From positions 3,038,001-3,102,000 of the forward strand of contig OY969604.1 of NCBI GenBank assembly GCA_963701325.1: DNA of 64,000 nucleotides. Reading direction: 5' to 3'. This DNA is from Bog-756 sp963701325. Lineage in GTDB: Bacteria; Actinomycetota; Acidimicrobiia; Acidimicrobiales; RAAP-2. Position 1 is the first letter of the stretch; each line of letters opens with the position of its first letter. Under the pieces are notes generated by a model. The model was not told the origin of the DNA, did not search any database, and saw only the letters and a program-made list of their open reading frames with translations. Position numbers and translations under genes: made by a program. Positions 57,239 to 64,000 of the stretch are shown here, piece by piece.

Positions 57239-58804
57239 ATGGGCAGGGTGCTCGTAACCGAGAAGTTAGCCCAGCCGGGCCTGGACCTCATGGCAGGCGC
57301 CGGGCACGAGGTCGACGTACGACTCGGGCTGTCACCCGACGAACTGGTGGCCGCGGTGCCAGGCGCGCAGGCCCTGGTGATCCGGTCGGCCACCACGGTC
57401 ACGGCCGAAGTCCTCGCCGCCGGAGCCGACCTGGTCGTGGTCGGCCGGGCCGGCATCGGCCTCGACAACGTGGACGTCGCGGCGGCGACCGAGCGCGGGG
57501 TGATGGTGGTCAACGCCCCCCAGTCCAACATCCTCTCTGCGGCTGAGCAGGCCATGGCCCTGCTCCTGGCCCAGGCCCGCAACATCCCCCAGGCCCACGC
57601 CGCGCTGGTCGCCGGCAAGTGGGAGCGTTCCAAATGGGAGGGTGTCGAGCTGCACGGCAAGACCCTGGGCGTGATCGGCCTCGGTCGGGTCGGCGCCCTG
57701 GTGGCCCAACGCGCCCTTGCGTTCGGGATGCGGCTGGTCGCCTACGACCCGTTCGTCTCGGCCGATCGGGCCCGCCACATGGGCGTCGAATTGCTCGACC
57801 TCGAAACCGTCTTCGCCGAGGCCGACTTCGTCACCGTGCACCTGCCCAAGAACAAGGAGACCCTCGGGCTCATCGGAAAGGACCTGCTGTCTCGGGCCAA
57901 GCCCGGGTTGCGGATCATCAACACCGCCCGCGGCGGCATCGTCGACGAGGAGGCCCTCGCCGAGGCGATCCGCTCGGGGAGGGTCCAGGGCGCCGGCCTC
58001 GACGTGTTCGCCGCCGAGCCCACGACGGAGTCCCCGCTCTTCGAGCTCCCGACCGTGGTCGTCTCGCCCCACCTCGGTGCCTCGACGGCAGAGGCACAGG
58101 ACAAGGCCGGGGTGACCATCGCCGAGCAGGTCATCCTCGCGCTCGCAGGAGACTTCGTCCCCTTCGCGGTCAATGTGGCCGCAACCGACGTCTCCGAGAC
58201 GGTTCGCCCGTTCATGGGCATGGCCGAGCAGCTCGGGCGCATCCTGTCCTGCCTCAACGACGGGCTGCCGGACGCGCTCGAGATCGAGTACCAGGGGGGT
58301 CTGGCCGGCGCGGGCACCGGGATCCTGACCCTGTCGATCCTGAAGGGGCTCTTCGCCGAGGGCACCGCCGAACCGGTGTCCTACGTGAACGCCCCGCAGC
58401 TGGCCGCGGAACGTGGGCTCGAAGTGCGCGAGATCTCGACGGTCACCGCCCACGACTTCGTGAACCTCATCACCCTGCGTTGCGGCCACCACTCGGTGGC
58501 AGGAACTCTCGCCGGACCCCGGAGCGAACCGCGCCTGGTGATGGTGGACGACCACACGGTGGAGGTGCCACCGGCCCCCCAGATGGTCGTCGTCCGCAAT
58601 GACGACCGCGCGGGGATGATCGGCGTGGTCGGAACCATCCTGGGCGATGCCGGAGTCTCGATCTCATCGATGGCCGTAGGTCCTTCGGCGACCGGGAACA
58701 CCGCGCTTATGGTGCTGTCCACCGACGGCCAGGTCCCAGAGGGGGCGCTCGCCCGGCTGCGCGAAGCCCCCGGGATCAGCGACGTCCACAGCGTTCGGTC
58801 GTAG
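57239..58804 (+). CDS. serA: D-3-phosphoglycerate dehydrogenase
   Basis: A 521-residue NAD-dependent enzyme that begins serine synthesis. It has VVVGRAGIGLDNVDVAAATERGVMVVNAP, the NAD site LGVIGLGRVGALVAQ, catalytic Arg in NTARGGIVDEEAL, Glu in DVFAAEP and His in SPHLGAST. After the catalytic half come an intervening domain (about 320-450) and a C-terminal ACT domain (PQMVVVRNDDRAGMIGVVGTILG, ISSMAVG) as in the long mycobacterial SerA, which is serine-inhibited. AAAGGA 5 nt before ATG 57239 supports the start. Together with divergent serC it supplies phosphoserine. Confidence 0.95.
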   Translation: MGRVLVTEKLAQPGLDLMAGAGHEVDVRLGLSPDELVAAVPGAQALVIRSATTVTAEVLAAGADLVVVGRAGIGLDNVDVAAATERGVMVVNAPQSNILSAAEQAMALLLAQARNIPQAHAALVAGKWERSKWEGVELHGKTLGVIGLGRVGALVAQRALAFGMRLVAYDPFVSADRARHMGVELLDLETVFAEADFVTVHLPKNKETLGLIGKDLLSRAKPGLRIINTARGGIVDEEALAEAIRSGRVQGAGLDVFAAEPTTESPLFELPTVVVSPHLGASTAEAQDKAGVTIAEQVILALAGDFVPFAVNVAATDVSETVRPFMGMAEQLGRILSCLNDGLPDALEIEYQGGLAGAGTGILTLSILKGLFAEGTAEPVSYVNAPQLAAERGLEVREISTVTAHDFVNLITLRCGHHSVAGTLAGPRSEPRLVMVDDHTVEVPPAPQMVVVRNDDRAGMIGVVGTILGDAGVSISSMAVGPSATGNTALMVLSTDGQVPEGALARLREAPGISDVHSVRS

Positions 58805-58825
58805 CCGCCGGGCGGTTCGCTGCGG

Positions 58826-59005
58826 TCAGCTCCGGTGCCCGGTGTTGACGGGTACTGGCGGCCAGGTGTCCCCCCCGATCTCAGCCAACCCCGAGGTGCT
58901 GAACCCCGCTCTGCGGCGCACCCTACCGAGAAGGGCAGCGATCGATGCGACCGATCCGAGTACCGCGGCGAGTTGGAGCGCCCCGCGAGCGGACCTGATC
59001 GGCAT
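58826..59005 (-). CDS. Small one-helix membrane protein, probably leaderless
   Basis: A 59-residue protein: a basic N-terminus, one hydrophobic segment (about 9-26, LQLAAVLGSVASIAALL), a basic cluster GRVRRRAG and a polar tail ending WPPVPVNTGHRS. Codon third positions are GC-biased. There is no ribosome-binding site, but TACACT (minus strand, 59017-59012) ends 7 nt before the ATG, placing the likely transcription start on the A of ATG. Two 11-nt PHO-box-like repeats sit just upstream. It is convergent with serA. No family is recognised. Confidence 0.52.
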   Translation of the reverse strand: MPIRSARGALQLAAVLGSVASIAALLGRVRRRAGFSTSGLAEIGGDTWPPVPVNTGHRS

Positions 59006-59011
59006 CGGGCA

Positions 59012-59049
59012 AGTGTACGCCGAGTGCCGTGTGTGACCGGTAAGTGAAC
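59012..59049 (-). promoter_or_regulatory. Promoter with PHO-box-like direct repeats
   Basis: On the minus strand GTTCACTTACC and GGTCACACACG (59049-59028) form adjacent 11-nt direct repeats close to the streptomycete PhoP consensus G(G/T)TCAYYYR(G/C)G. They lie 10 nt upstream of a TACACT -10 (59017-59012). Further GTTCACC half-sites occur at 59076-59082 (minus) and 60057-60063 (plus), near the pst operon. PhoP control is inferred from these matches. Confidence 0.45.
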
Positions 59050-59236
59050 TGACGGTCGCGAAAACCTTGCCGTACGGTGAACTCTGAAGCCTGCCCCACG
59101 CCCCGCGTTGACAGCGATGCCGGGACATGGGAGAACGTGGGCTCGGGATGATGGAAGCCCCCCATCCCGACATGCCGGATCGTCATGCCGTGACAGCTGG
59201 AAGCGACCCGTGACCGATCCAACGAGACGGAGTCTG

Positions 59237-59971
59237 ATGAGTAGGAGACGGATCAGTAGCCGGAGTACGGGCAGCCCACGCGAAGAGAGCGGCCGCGGCC
59301 GGTCGGGGCGGATCGGTTCGGTGTCCGGGCTCATCGCCGCCGTTGCGCTTCTGCTCTTCATGGCGGGGTGCGGGGGAGGGGCGGCCGCACCATCCTCCGC
59401 CACCGTCGTGGTGCCACCCACCATCGAGCTCCAGGGGTGCACGTATGAAGTCAGTTCGACGATTCCTCCGGGCGAGCCGACGGGGCTGAATCCGGGCTTC
59501 GCATCATTCGAACCGGATGCGTCTGCCGACCGGGCCCTGGAACAGATCAAGGCGCACGGAGGCACGGCGATGGTCGACGGCGTCACGGTCCCATCCGGCA
59601 TAGCGCTCTATTCGGGGCCCGACGCCAGCCTCCCCAGCGTCGGTACCGTTGCGCCAGGTGACTCGATACTCGTGGCCGAGCCGGTCGTATACACCGATCA
59701 GTCAGGCGGAACCTGGCTCGCATTCTTCATGGCATGCGGCGGACAGAACTTGTACTGGATGAGCGTCGACCAGGCCAAACGCCACCATCACACCTTTGCC
59801 GACCAAGTCAGCGCCCAGATAGCCCAATTGAGGGAGGCAGCGCCCTACACCCAGACCGGCTCGGCGTCCATGCTCCCGATCCTGATCAACGCGGACCGCC
59901 AGCTGGCCTTTGCAGATTCAAAGGTCTCATTCGACGTGGGGCGGGGGGAACTCTACGATTCTCTCGGGTGA
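59237..59971 (+). CDS. Secreted lipoprotein upstream of the pst operon
   Basis: A 244-residue protein of unknown function. A very basic N-terminus of about 30 residues precedes the signal core and lipobox (LIAAVALLLFMAGCGGG, Cys about 47). The mature part has PPTIELQGCTYEVSSTIPPGEPTGLNPGFASFEPD, a probable disulfide between that Cys and one in FFMACGGQ, and a helical C-terminus. ATG 59237 is assigned; the ribosome-binding site is weak. It ends 196 nt before pstC and runs in the same direction, so it may join the phosphate response, but nothing in the sequence is typical of phosphate binding. Confidence 0.72.
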   Translation: MSRRRISSRSTGSPREESGRGRSGRIGSVSGLIAAVALLLFMAGCGGGAAAPSSATVVVPPTIELQGCTYEVSSTIPPGEPTGLNPGFASFEPDASADRALEQIKAHGGTAMVDGVTVPSGIALYSGPDASLPSVGTVAPGDSILVAEPVVYTDQSGGTWLAFFMACGGQNLYWMSVDQAKRHHHTFADQVSAQIAQLREAAPYTQTGSASMLPILINADRQLAFADSKVSFDVGRGELYDSLG

Positions 59972-60078
59972 GCTTGGCCGACGCGTGGGACCGGGTCGAA
60001 ACCGGCTACTCCGTACGCGGAATGATCACCGGGACATTGCAAAGATTTAGCCGCCCGTTCACCTTGGGCGAGTAATTT

Positions 60079-60107
60079 GAACTGCTGGCTTCCCAGGTTC
60101 AGCAGTT
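60079..60107 (+). promoter_or_regulatory. Inverted repeat upstream of pstC
   Basis: AACTGCTG (60080-60087) and CAGCAGTT (60100-60107) form an 8-bp inverted repeat with a 12-nt centre, 60 nt before the pstC start. It could be an operator or an RNA hairpin in the leader. No T run follows. A single GTTCACC PHO half-site lies 20 nt upstream. Confidence 0.4.
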
Positions 60108-60167
60108 GCCAGCGCCGCCGGGGCAGGACCGCCGTCAGACCTGATTCGTCCAGAAAGGCCCGAGGAC

Positions 60168-61166
60168 ATGTCCGCCACAGTCGATTCGCCACGGGCTTTG
60201 CTCGGTGACCCGGTGCCGACACCGATCACCCTGCCAGCGGATCATGGAACGCCCGACCGGCTCTACCGCGGCGTGGTGCGGGTCGCAGGGTTCGGAGTGC
60301 TGGCCCTGCTCTTCCTCATCGGCCTCTTCCTGTTCCTCCGCGGATTCCCGGCGTTCCAGAAGGCTGGCTGGCGTTTCTTCACGACATCGGGGTACCAGAC
60401 CCTCGGAAAGCATCCGATCTATGGCGTGTTGGCCTCGCTGGTCGGCACGATCGAGGTGGCGATCGTGGCGATGGTTGTCGGTGCCCCGATCGCCATTGCG
60501 ACGGCCCTCTTCCTCAGCGAATACGCCCCGCAGTGGAGCCGGCGGGGGCTGATCGCCATGATCGACCTAGCAGCAGCAATCCCGAGCATCATCTTCGGCC
60601 TCTGGGCGGTGTTCGAGCTGCAACCTAACGTGGTCGGGTTCAGCACCTGGCTCTCACGGCACCTCGCGTTCATCCCGTTCTTCAAGGTGGTCAGCCCACC
60701 CCTCAACGCATCGCTGTTCATCGCGGGGCTGGTCGTGGGGTTGATGATCGTCCCTATCGTGGCCTCGATCTGCCGTGAGGTCTTCTCGCTCGCGCCACCC
60801 GGCGAGCGTGAGGCCGCTCTCGCGCTCGGTGCAAGTCGCTGGCAGATGATCCGGGCGGTAGTCCTGCCCTTCGGCCGGGGGGGCATGATCGGCGCGGTGA
60901 TGCTCGGTCTCGGCCGTGCGCTCGAGGAGACCATCGCGGTATCGATCATCCTGGGTGGTTCGTTCGTCTGGGGCGACCACATCCTCCAGCACGGTGGCTC
61001 GACCATCTCGCAGCTCATCGCTGTCAACTTCGGGTCCGGTGGCAAGCTCGGGCTCCAGGACCTGCTGTTCTGCGGGTTCGTGCTCTTTGTGCTCACCATG
61101 GTGATCAACCTCGCCGCGTCGGCGATCGTCAACCGGTCCCGAAGCGGTGCAGGGGTTGACCTGTGA
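60168..61166 (+). CDS. pstC: Phosphate ABC transporter permease PstC
   Basis: A 332-residue inner-membrane permease with six helices and a cytoplasmic N-terminus of about 40 residues. Family features: GWRFFTTSGYQTLGKHPIYGVLASLVGTIEVA, APIAIATALFLSEYAPQ, AAIPSIIFGLWAVF, and the EAA-type coupling loop REVFSLAPPGEREAALALGASRWQMIRAVVLP. It pairs with PstA to form the high-affinity phosphate channel. ATG 60168 follows AAAGG/GAGGAC. Its stop overlaps the pstA start (GTGA). Confidence 0.94.
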   Translation: MSATVDSPRALLGDPVPTPITLPADHGTPDRLYRGVVRVAGFGVLALLFLIGLFLFLRGFPAFQKAGWRFFTTSGYQTLGKHPIYGVLASLVGTIEVAIVAMVVGAPIAIATALFLSEYAPQWSRRGLIAMIDLAAAIPSIIFGLWAVFELQPNVVGFSTWLSRHLAFIPFFKVVSPPLNASLFIAGLVVGLMIVPIVASICREVFSLAPPGEREAALALGASRWQMIRAVVLPFGRGGMIGAVMLGLGRALEETIAVSIILGGSFVWGDHILQHGGSTISQLIAVNFGSGGKLGLQDLLFCGFVLFVLTMVINLAASAIVNRSRSGAGVDL

Positions 61167-62443
61167 CGGCACCAACCGACGTCCAGTCAGCCCCTCCGGG
61201 AGTCCTCATCCCGAACTCGTCCGCGTCCACCAGCACTGTGCAGCCGGAAGGAGACCTGGTTCCTTCTCGGTCGGCCCCGACTCAACCCCCGGACCACCTC
61301 CCCCCGATCCCTCGGCGACTGCCGACGCCGATCCGTCCCGGTGACTTCGGTCCCACCGACGTCCTGCTCCTGGTCGCCAGCGCCGTTTCCTCCCTCGCCC
61401 TGGTCTGGGTCATCTTCTTTCAGCTGACCCTCTTCACCGGGGCCCTCGGGTTCCTGGTCTGCTGGTACCTGTGCTTCCTCGCCATGACCTGGTTCACCAC
61501 GGCCCAGGTGATCGAGCGTCAGGTAGCCACGGACCGGGTGGTCGCAGTGGTGGTCGTGAGCGCTGCGCTCCTCATCGTGTCCCTGATCGTCTTCATCGTG
61601 GTCTGGGTGGCCTACAAGGCCATCCCGACCATTCACTGGGGATCACTCTTCACCAAGGACCAGAAGAACTTCCAGGTAGCCGACCCGAACGCGCTCAACC
61701 ACGTCGGCGTCTTCCATGCCATCATCGGGACGCTCGAGCAGGTGCTCCTCGCGGTCGTCCTCGGCGTGCCGGTTGCCATCGCCACAGCCGTCTTCCTTAA
61801 CGAGGTGGGCGGTAGGGGCGTGAAGATCGTTCGAACCGTGGTCACCGCCATGAGTGGAACGCCCTCGATCGTGGCCGGCATCTTCATCTACTCGATCCTG
61901 ATCATCGACCACATCCTGACTTATTCGGGGTTTGCGGCTTCTCTGGCCCTCTTCGTGATCCTGCTCCCTTCGGTGACCAGGGTGGTCGAGGAGGTCCTGC
62001 GGGTAGTGCCGAGCGGGTTGCGTGAAGCGTCCTTCGCGCTCGGGGCTCCCGAGTGGCGAACGGTCTGGTCGGTAGTCCTTCCAACAGCCCGTTCCGGCGT
62101 CGTGACCGCGGTACTGCTCGGGACCGCCCGGATCGTTGGGGAGACCGCTCCGCTGCTGTTCACCGCATTCGGCTCACAGGTGGTCAACTGGAACGCCTTC
62201 GCCCACCCCCAGGGCGCCCTGCCCCTGGTGATCTGGTCGGACGTTCGTCAGGCACAGCCCGTCCTCATCGACCTCGCCTTCCAGGCGGCCTTCGTCCTTA
62301 TCAGCATTGTCCTCATCTTGTTCGTCGCTGCCCGACTGTTCAGTCGCCCCAGGGGGAAGAAAAAGAGGCGCGGGAGCTCGGAGGACGATGTGATGGGCCG
62401 TTTCTTCGTGCCGGTCCCGATGCAGAGAGAAGGCGACCAATGA
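61163..62443 (+). CDS. pstA: Phosphate ABC transporter permease PstA
   Basis: A 426-residue permease, longer than typical PstA because of a disordered Pro-rich N-terminus of about 60 residues and an extra pair of hydrophobic helices before the usual six. The core is standard: FHAIIGTLEQVLLAVVLGVPVAIATAVFLNE, AMSGTPSIVAGIFIYSILI and the coupling loop EEVLRVVPSGLREASFALGAPEWRTVWSVVLP. GTG 61163 overlaps pstC by 4 nt, and the stop overlaps pstB by 4 nt. The N-terminal extension resembles that of other actinobacterial PstA proteins. Confidence 0.93.
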   Translation: MTAPTDVQSAPPGVLIPNSSASTSTVQPEGDLVPSRSAPTQPPDHLPPIPRRLPTPIRPGDFGPTDVLLLVASAVSSLALVWVIFFQLTLFTGALGFLVCWYLCFLAMTWFTTAQVIERQVATDRVVAVVVVSAALLIVSLIVFIVVWVAYKAIPTIHWGSLFTKDQKNFQVADPNALNHVGVFHAIIGTLEQVLLAVVLGVPVAIATAVFLNEVGGRGVKIVRTVVTAMSGTPSIVAGIFIYSILIIDHILTYSGFAASLALFVILLPSVTRVVEEVLRVVPSGLREASFALGAPEWRTVWSVVLPTARSGVVTAVLLGTARIVGETAPLLFTAFGSQVVNWNAFAHPQGALPLVIWSDVRQAQPVLIDLAFQAAFVLISIVLILFVAARLFSRPRGKKKRRGSSEDDVMGRFFVPVPMQREGDQ

Positions 62444-63294
62444 CGATCGACACGGACGTGACTGCTGGTGTGCCGGCGCAGGGAAGGTCCCGGCGGTTCG
62501 TCCGGCAGGGGGGGGTCGGGGGAGGAGCCGGGCAGATCGAGGCCGAAGGGGTCTGCGCCTGGTTCAGCGGCCGCCTCGTGCTCCAAAGCGTTAGCCTTGT
62601 CATGGAGCGCTCCCGGGTGACCGCGCTGATCGGGCCGTCCGGCTGCGGCAAGTCGACCTTCCTCCGGATCCTCAACCGGATGCACGAGGTCGTGCCTGGC
62701 GCCCAGCTCGCCGGTTCGGTCAAGCTCGACGGTCTGGATATCTACTCGACCGGGCAGCGGGCCATGGACACTCGGCGTCATATCGGGATGGTCTTCCAGA
62801 AGCCCAATCCGTTCCCCGCCATGACCATTGCCGACAACGTGCTCTCCGGTCTCAAGTTCTCGCGTATCTCAGTCCCCAACCGCGACGATCTGGTGGAGGA
62901 AATGCTGACCAAGGCCGGGCTCTGGAACGAGGTCAAGGGACGCCTCGGTGAGCTCGGTGGGGCGCTCTCCGGAGGTCAGCAGCAGCGGCTCTGCATTGCC
63001 CGAGCGCTCGCCGTTCGGCCCCGGGTCCTCCTTATGGACGAGCCGTGCTCCGCCCTCGACCCAACCTCCACCCTGCGCATCGAGCGCACTATCAAGGAGA
63101 TCGCCAACGAGGTAACCGTGGTCATCGTCACGCACAACATGCAGCAGGCCCAACGGGTTTCCGACAACTGCGCGTTCTTCCTCGCCGAGGAGAATATGCC
63201 CGGCCGCGTCGTGGAGTCGGGGCCTACCGAGAAGATGTTCGGCGAACCAACCGACCAGAGGACCGCAGACTATGTCCATGGCCAGTTCGGCTGA
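62440..63294 (+). CDS. pstB: Phosphate ABC transporter ATP-binding protein PstB
   Basis: A 284-residue ATPase: Walker A IGPSGCGKSTFLRILNRMHE, Q-loop MVFQKPNPFPAMTIADNVLSGLK (the PstB hallmark QKPNPFP), signature LSGGQQQRLCIARAL, Walker B LLMDEPCSALDPTSTLRIE and H-loop VTHNMQQAQRVSD. The first 35 residues are a Gly/Arg-rich extension. ATG 62440 overlaps pstA by 4 nt. The 3' end overlaps the pstS start by 23 nt in another frame. Confidence 0.95.
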   Translation: MTIDTDVTAGVPAQGRSRRFVRQGGVGGGAGQIEAEGVCAWFSGRLVLQSVSLVMERSRVTALIGPSGCGKSTFLRILNRMHEVVPGAQLAGSVKLDGLDIYSTGQRAMDTRRHIGMVFQKPNPFPAMTIADNVLSGLKFSRISVPNRDDLVEEMLTKAGLWNEVKGRLGELGGALSGGQQQRLCIARALAVRPRVLLMDEPCSALDPTSTLRIERTIKEIANEVTVVIVTHNMQQAQRVSDNCAFFLAEENMPGRVVESGPTEKMFGEPTDQRTADYVHGQFG

Positions 63295-64000
63295 GTCCGT
63301 CGCCGGTCCGGTCCGGCCCACGGTAGTTCCGGCCGAGCGTTCGGTGCGTCGTCGATGCCGCACTGCGGTCGGCACCGCGACCGTCCTCTCGGTCGTGACC
63401 GCAATGATGTCTCAGCTCTGCGGGATCGCGCCGGTCGCTGCGAGCCCGTCGCTTCAGGCCACCGGGTCGAGCTTCTCGAGCGTGGCGATCCAGCAGTGGG
63501 TGGGCCAATCGAGCACGCTGTACGGGCTCAACATCAACTGGCAGGTGACCTCGTCGGTGATCGGGCTCGACAATTTCGCCACCAACCAGGTCGACTTCGC
63601 TGCTTCCGACATTCCGTACAGCTCCGGGCAGGCTCAGTCCACTCCGTCCATTCCGTACGAGTACATGCCCGACGTGGCTGGCGGTCTCGCGTTCATGTTC
63701 AACGTCAACGGCAAGGACGGGCAGCGGATCACCAACCTCGTCCTCAACGCAGCGACTATCGGTGACATCTTCCTGGGAAAGATCAGCAAATGGAACGACC
63801 CGGCCATCGCCCAGCTCAACCCCCAACTCGCCGGGGATCTGCCCTCGACTCAGATAATTGCCGTCTACCGTTCGGACGCTTCCGGGGAGAACTACCTCCT
63901 CTCCGACTACCTTTTGCACCTCGACGGTTCCGTCTTCACCGCTGCACAGAACGACTTCCAAAGTTTCGAGCCAGGCCAGCCCGACGCGACCTGGCCGACT
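63272..64000 (+). CDS. pstS: Phosphate-binding protein PstS, 3' end missing
   Basis: The gene runs off the right edge; 243 codons are visible. A signal peptide (about 1-58, basic RSVRRRCRTAVG then a hydrophobic core ending PVAAS) precedes the PstS fold: LQATGSSFSSVAIQQWVGQ (phosphate-loop region; FSS replaces the usual FP), GLDNFATNQVDFAASDIPYSS, YEYMPDVAGGLAFMFNVNG and the phosphate motif VYRSDASGENYLLSDYL. ATG 63272 lies inside pstB in another frame, so translation is coupled. Placing the binding protein last, after pstCAB, is unusual: the common order is pstS first. Confidence 0.9.
   Translation, partial: MSMASSAESVAGPVRPTVVPAERSVRRRCRTAVGTATVLSVVTAMMSQLCGIAPVAASPSLQATGSSFSSVAIQQWVGQSSTLYGLNINWQVTSSVIGLDNFATNQVDFAASDIPYSSGQAQSTPSIPYEYMPDVAGGLAFMFNVNGKDGQRITNLVLNAATIGDIFLGKISKWNDPAIAQLNPQLAGDLPSTQIIAVYRSDASGENYLLSDYLLHLDGSVFTAAQNDFQSFEPGQPDATWPT

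Overview
The window is 64 kb of high-GC bacterial DNA that reads as an actinobacterial chromosome, most likely from Acidimicrobiia or a close relative. Pointers are the secreted protein built on 42-residue GYWLVASDGG repeats, an F420-type PPOX protein, an actinobacterial-type phosphoserine aminotransferase, a SerA with an extra C-terminal regulatory region, and many starts that look leaderless. The taxonomic placement is inference. I saw no rRNA, tRNA, CRISPR array, insertion sequence or prophage. 

Layout. 1-5.6 kb (minus): a two-component pair (kinase cut by the left edge), then a five-gene redox operon: membrane anchor, ApbE-type flavin transferase (frameshifted), ferric-reductase-like membrane protein, NuoF-like protein and 3Fe-4S ferredoxin. 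5.7-7.7 kb: an ArsR/SRPBCC/DUF899 operon with a clear operator, then a collapsed hybrid kinase remnant. 7.7-13.4 kb: a divergent cyclic-nucleotide cassette. A receiver-cyclase fusion faces an operon for a cNMP-binding protein, a metallo-beta-lactamase-fold hydrolase (frameshifted), a phytoene-desaturase-like FAD protein and an enoyl-CoA hydratase. 13.5-20.3 kb: ABC ATPase, a permease remnant, a full FtsX-type permease, a NarL-class kinase, a stand-alone receiver and a NarL regulator. 20.6-34.8 kb: mixed accessory genes (TetR, GNAT, DoxX-like, esterase, methyltransferases, LysR, GGDEF-EAL, amidase, DUF427, haloalkane dehalogenase, PPOX). 34.3-38.6 kb: zinc uptake (Zur, ZnuA, ZnuC and two ZnuB permeases). 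38.6-46.9 kb: P450, two secreted repeat proteins, an orphan ParA, DUF2237, DUF1543 and a PhyH-type dioxygenase. 46.9-58.8 kb: branched-chain amino acid genes (ilvD, then ilvBNC behind a leader-peptide attenuator) and serine genes (serC, an aminotransferase, serA), with a tandem lipoprotein pair between them. 59-64 kb: a lipoprotein and the phosphate uptake operon pstCAB-pstS, cut by the right edge. 

Two themes cut across the window. First, at least nine genes carry a TAnnnT-like -10 hexamer ending exactly 7-8 nt before the start codon, which is the signature of leaderless mRNAs. Second, four conserved genes (ApbE, the MBL hydrolase, a methyltransferase and ilvD) each carry one frameshift at a GC-rich spot. 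Because ilvD is a central biosynthetic gene, sequencing error is at least as likely as real decay. The most interesting unit is the cyclic-nucleotide cassette. Its cyclase is evidently a NarL regulator whose DNA-binding domain has degenerated and been extended by a class III cyclase, next to a probable cNMP effector and a possible phosphodiesterase.
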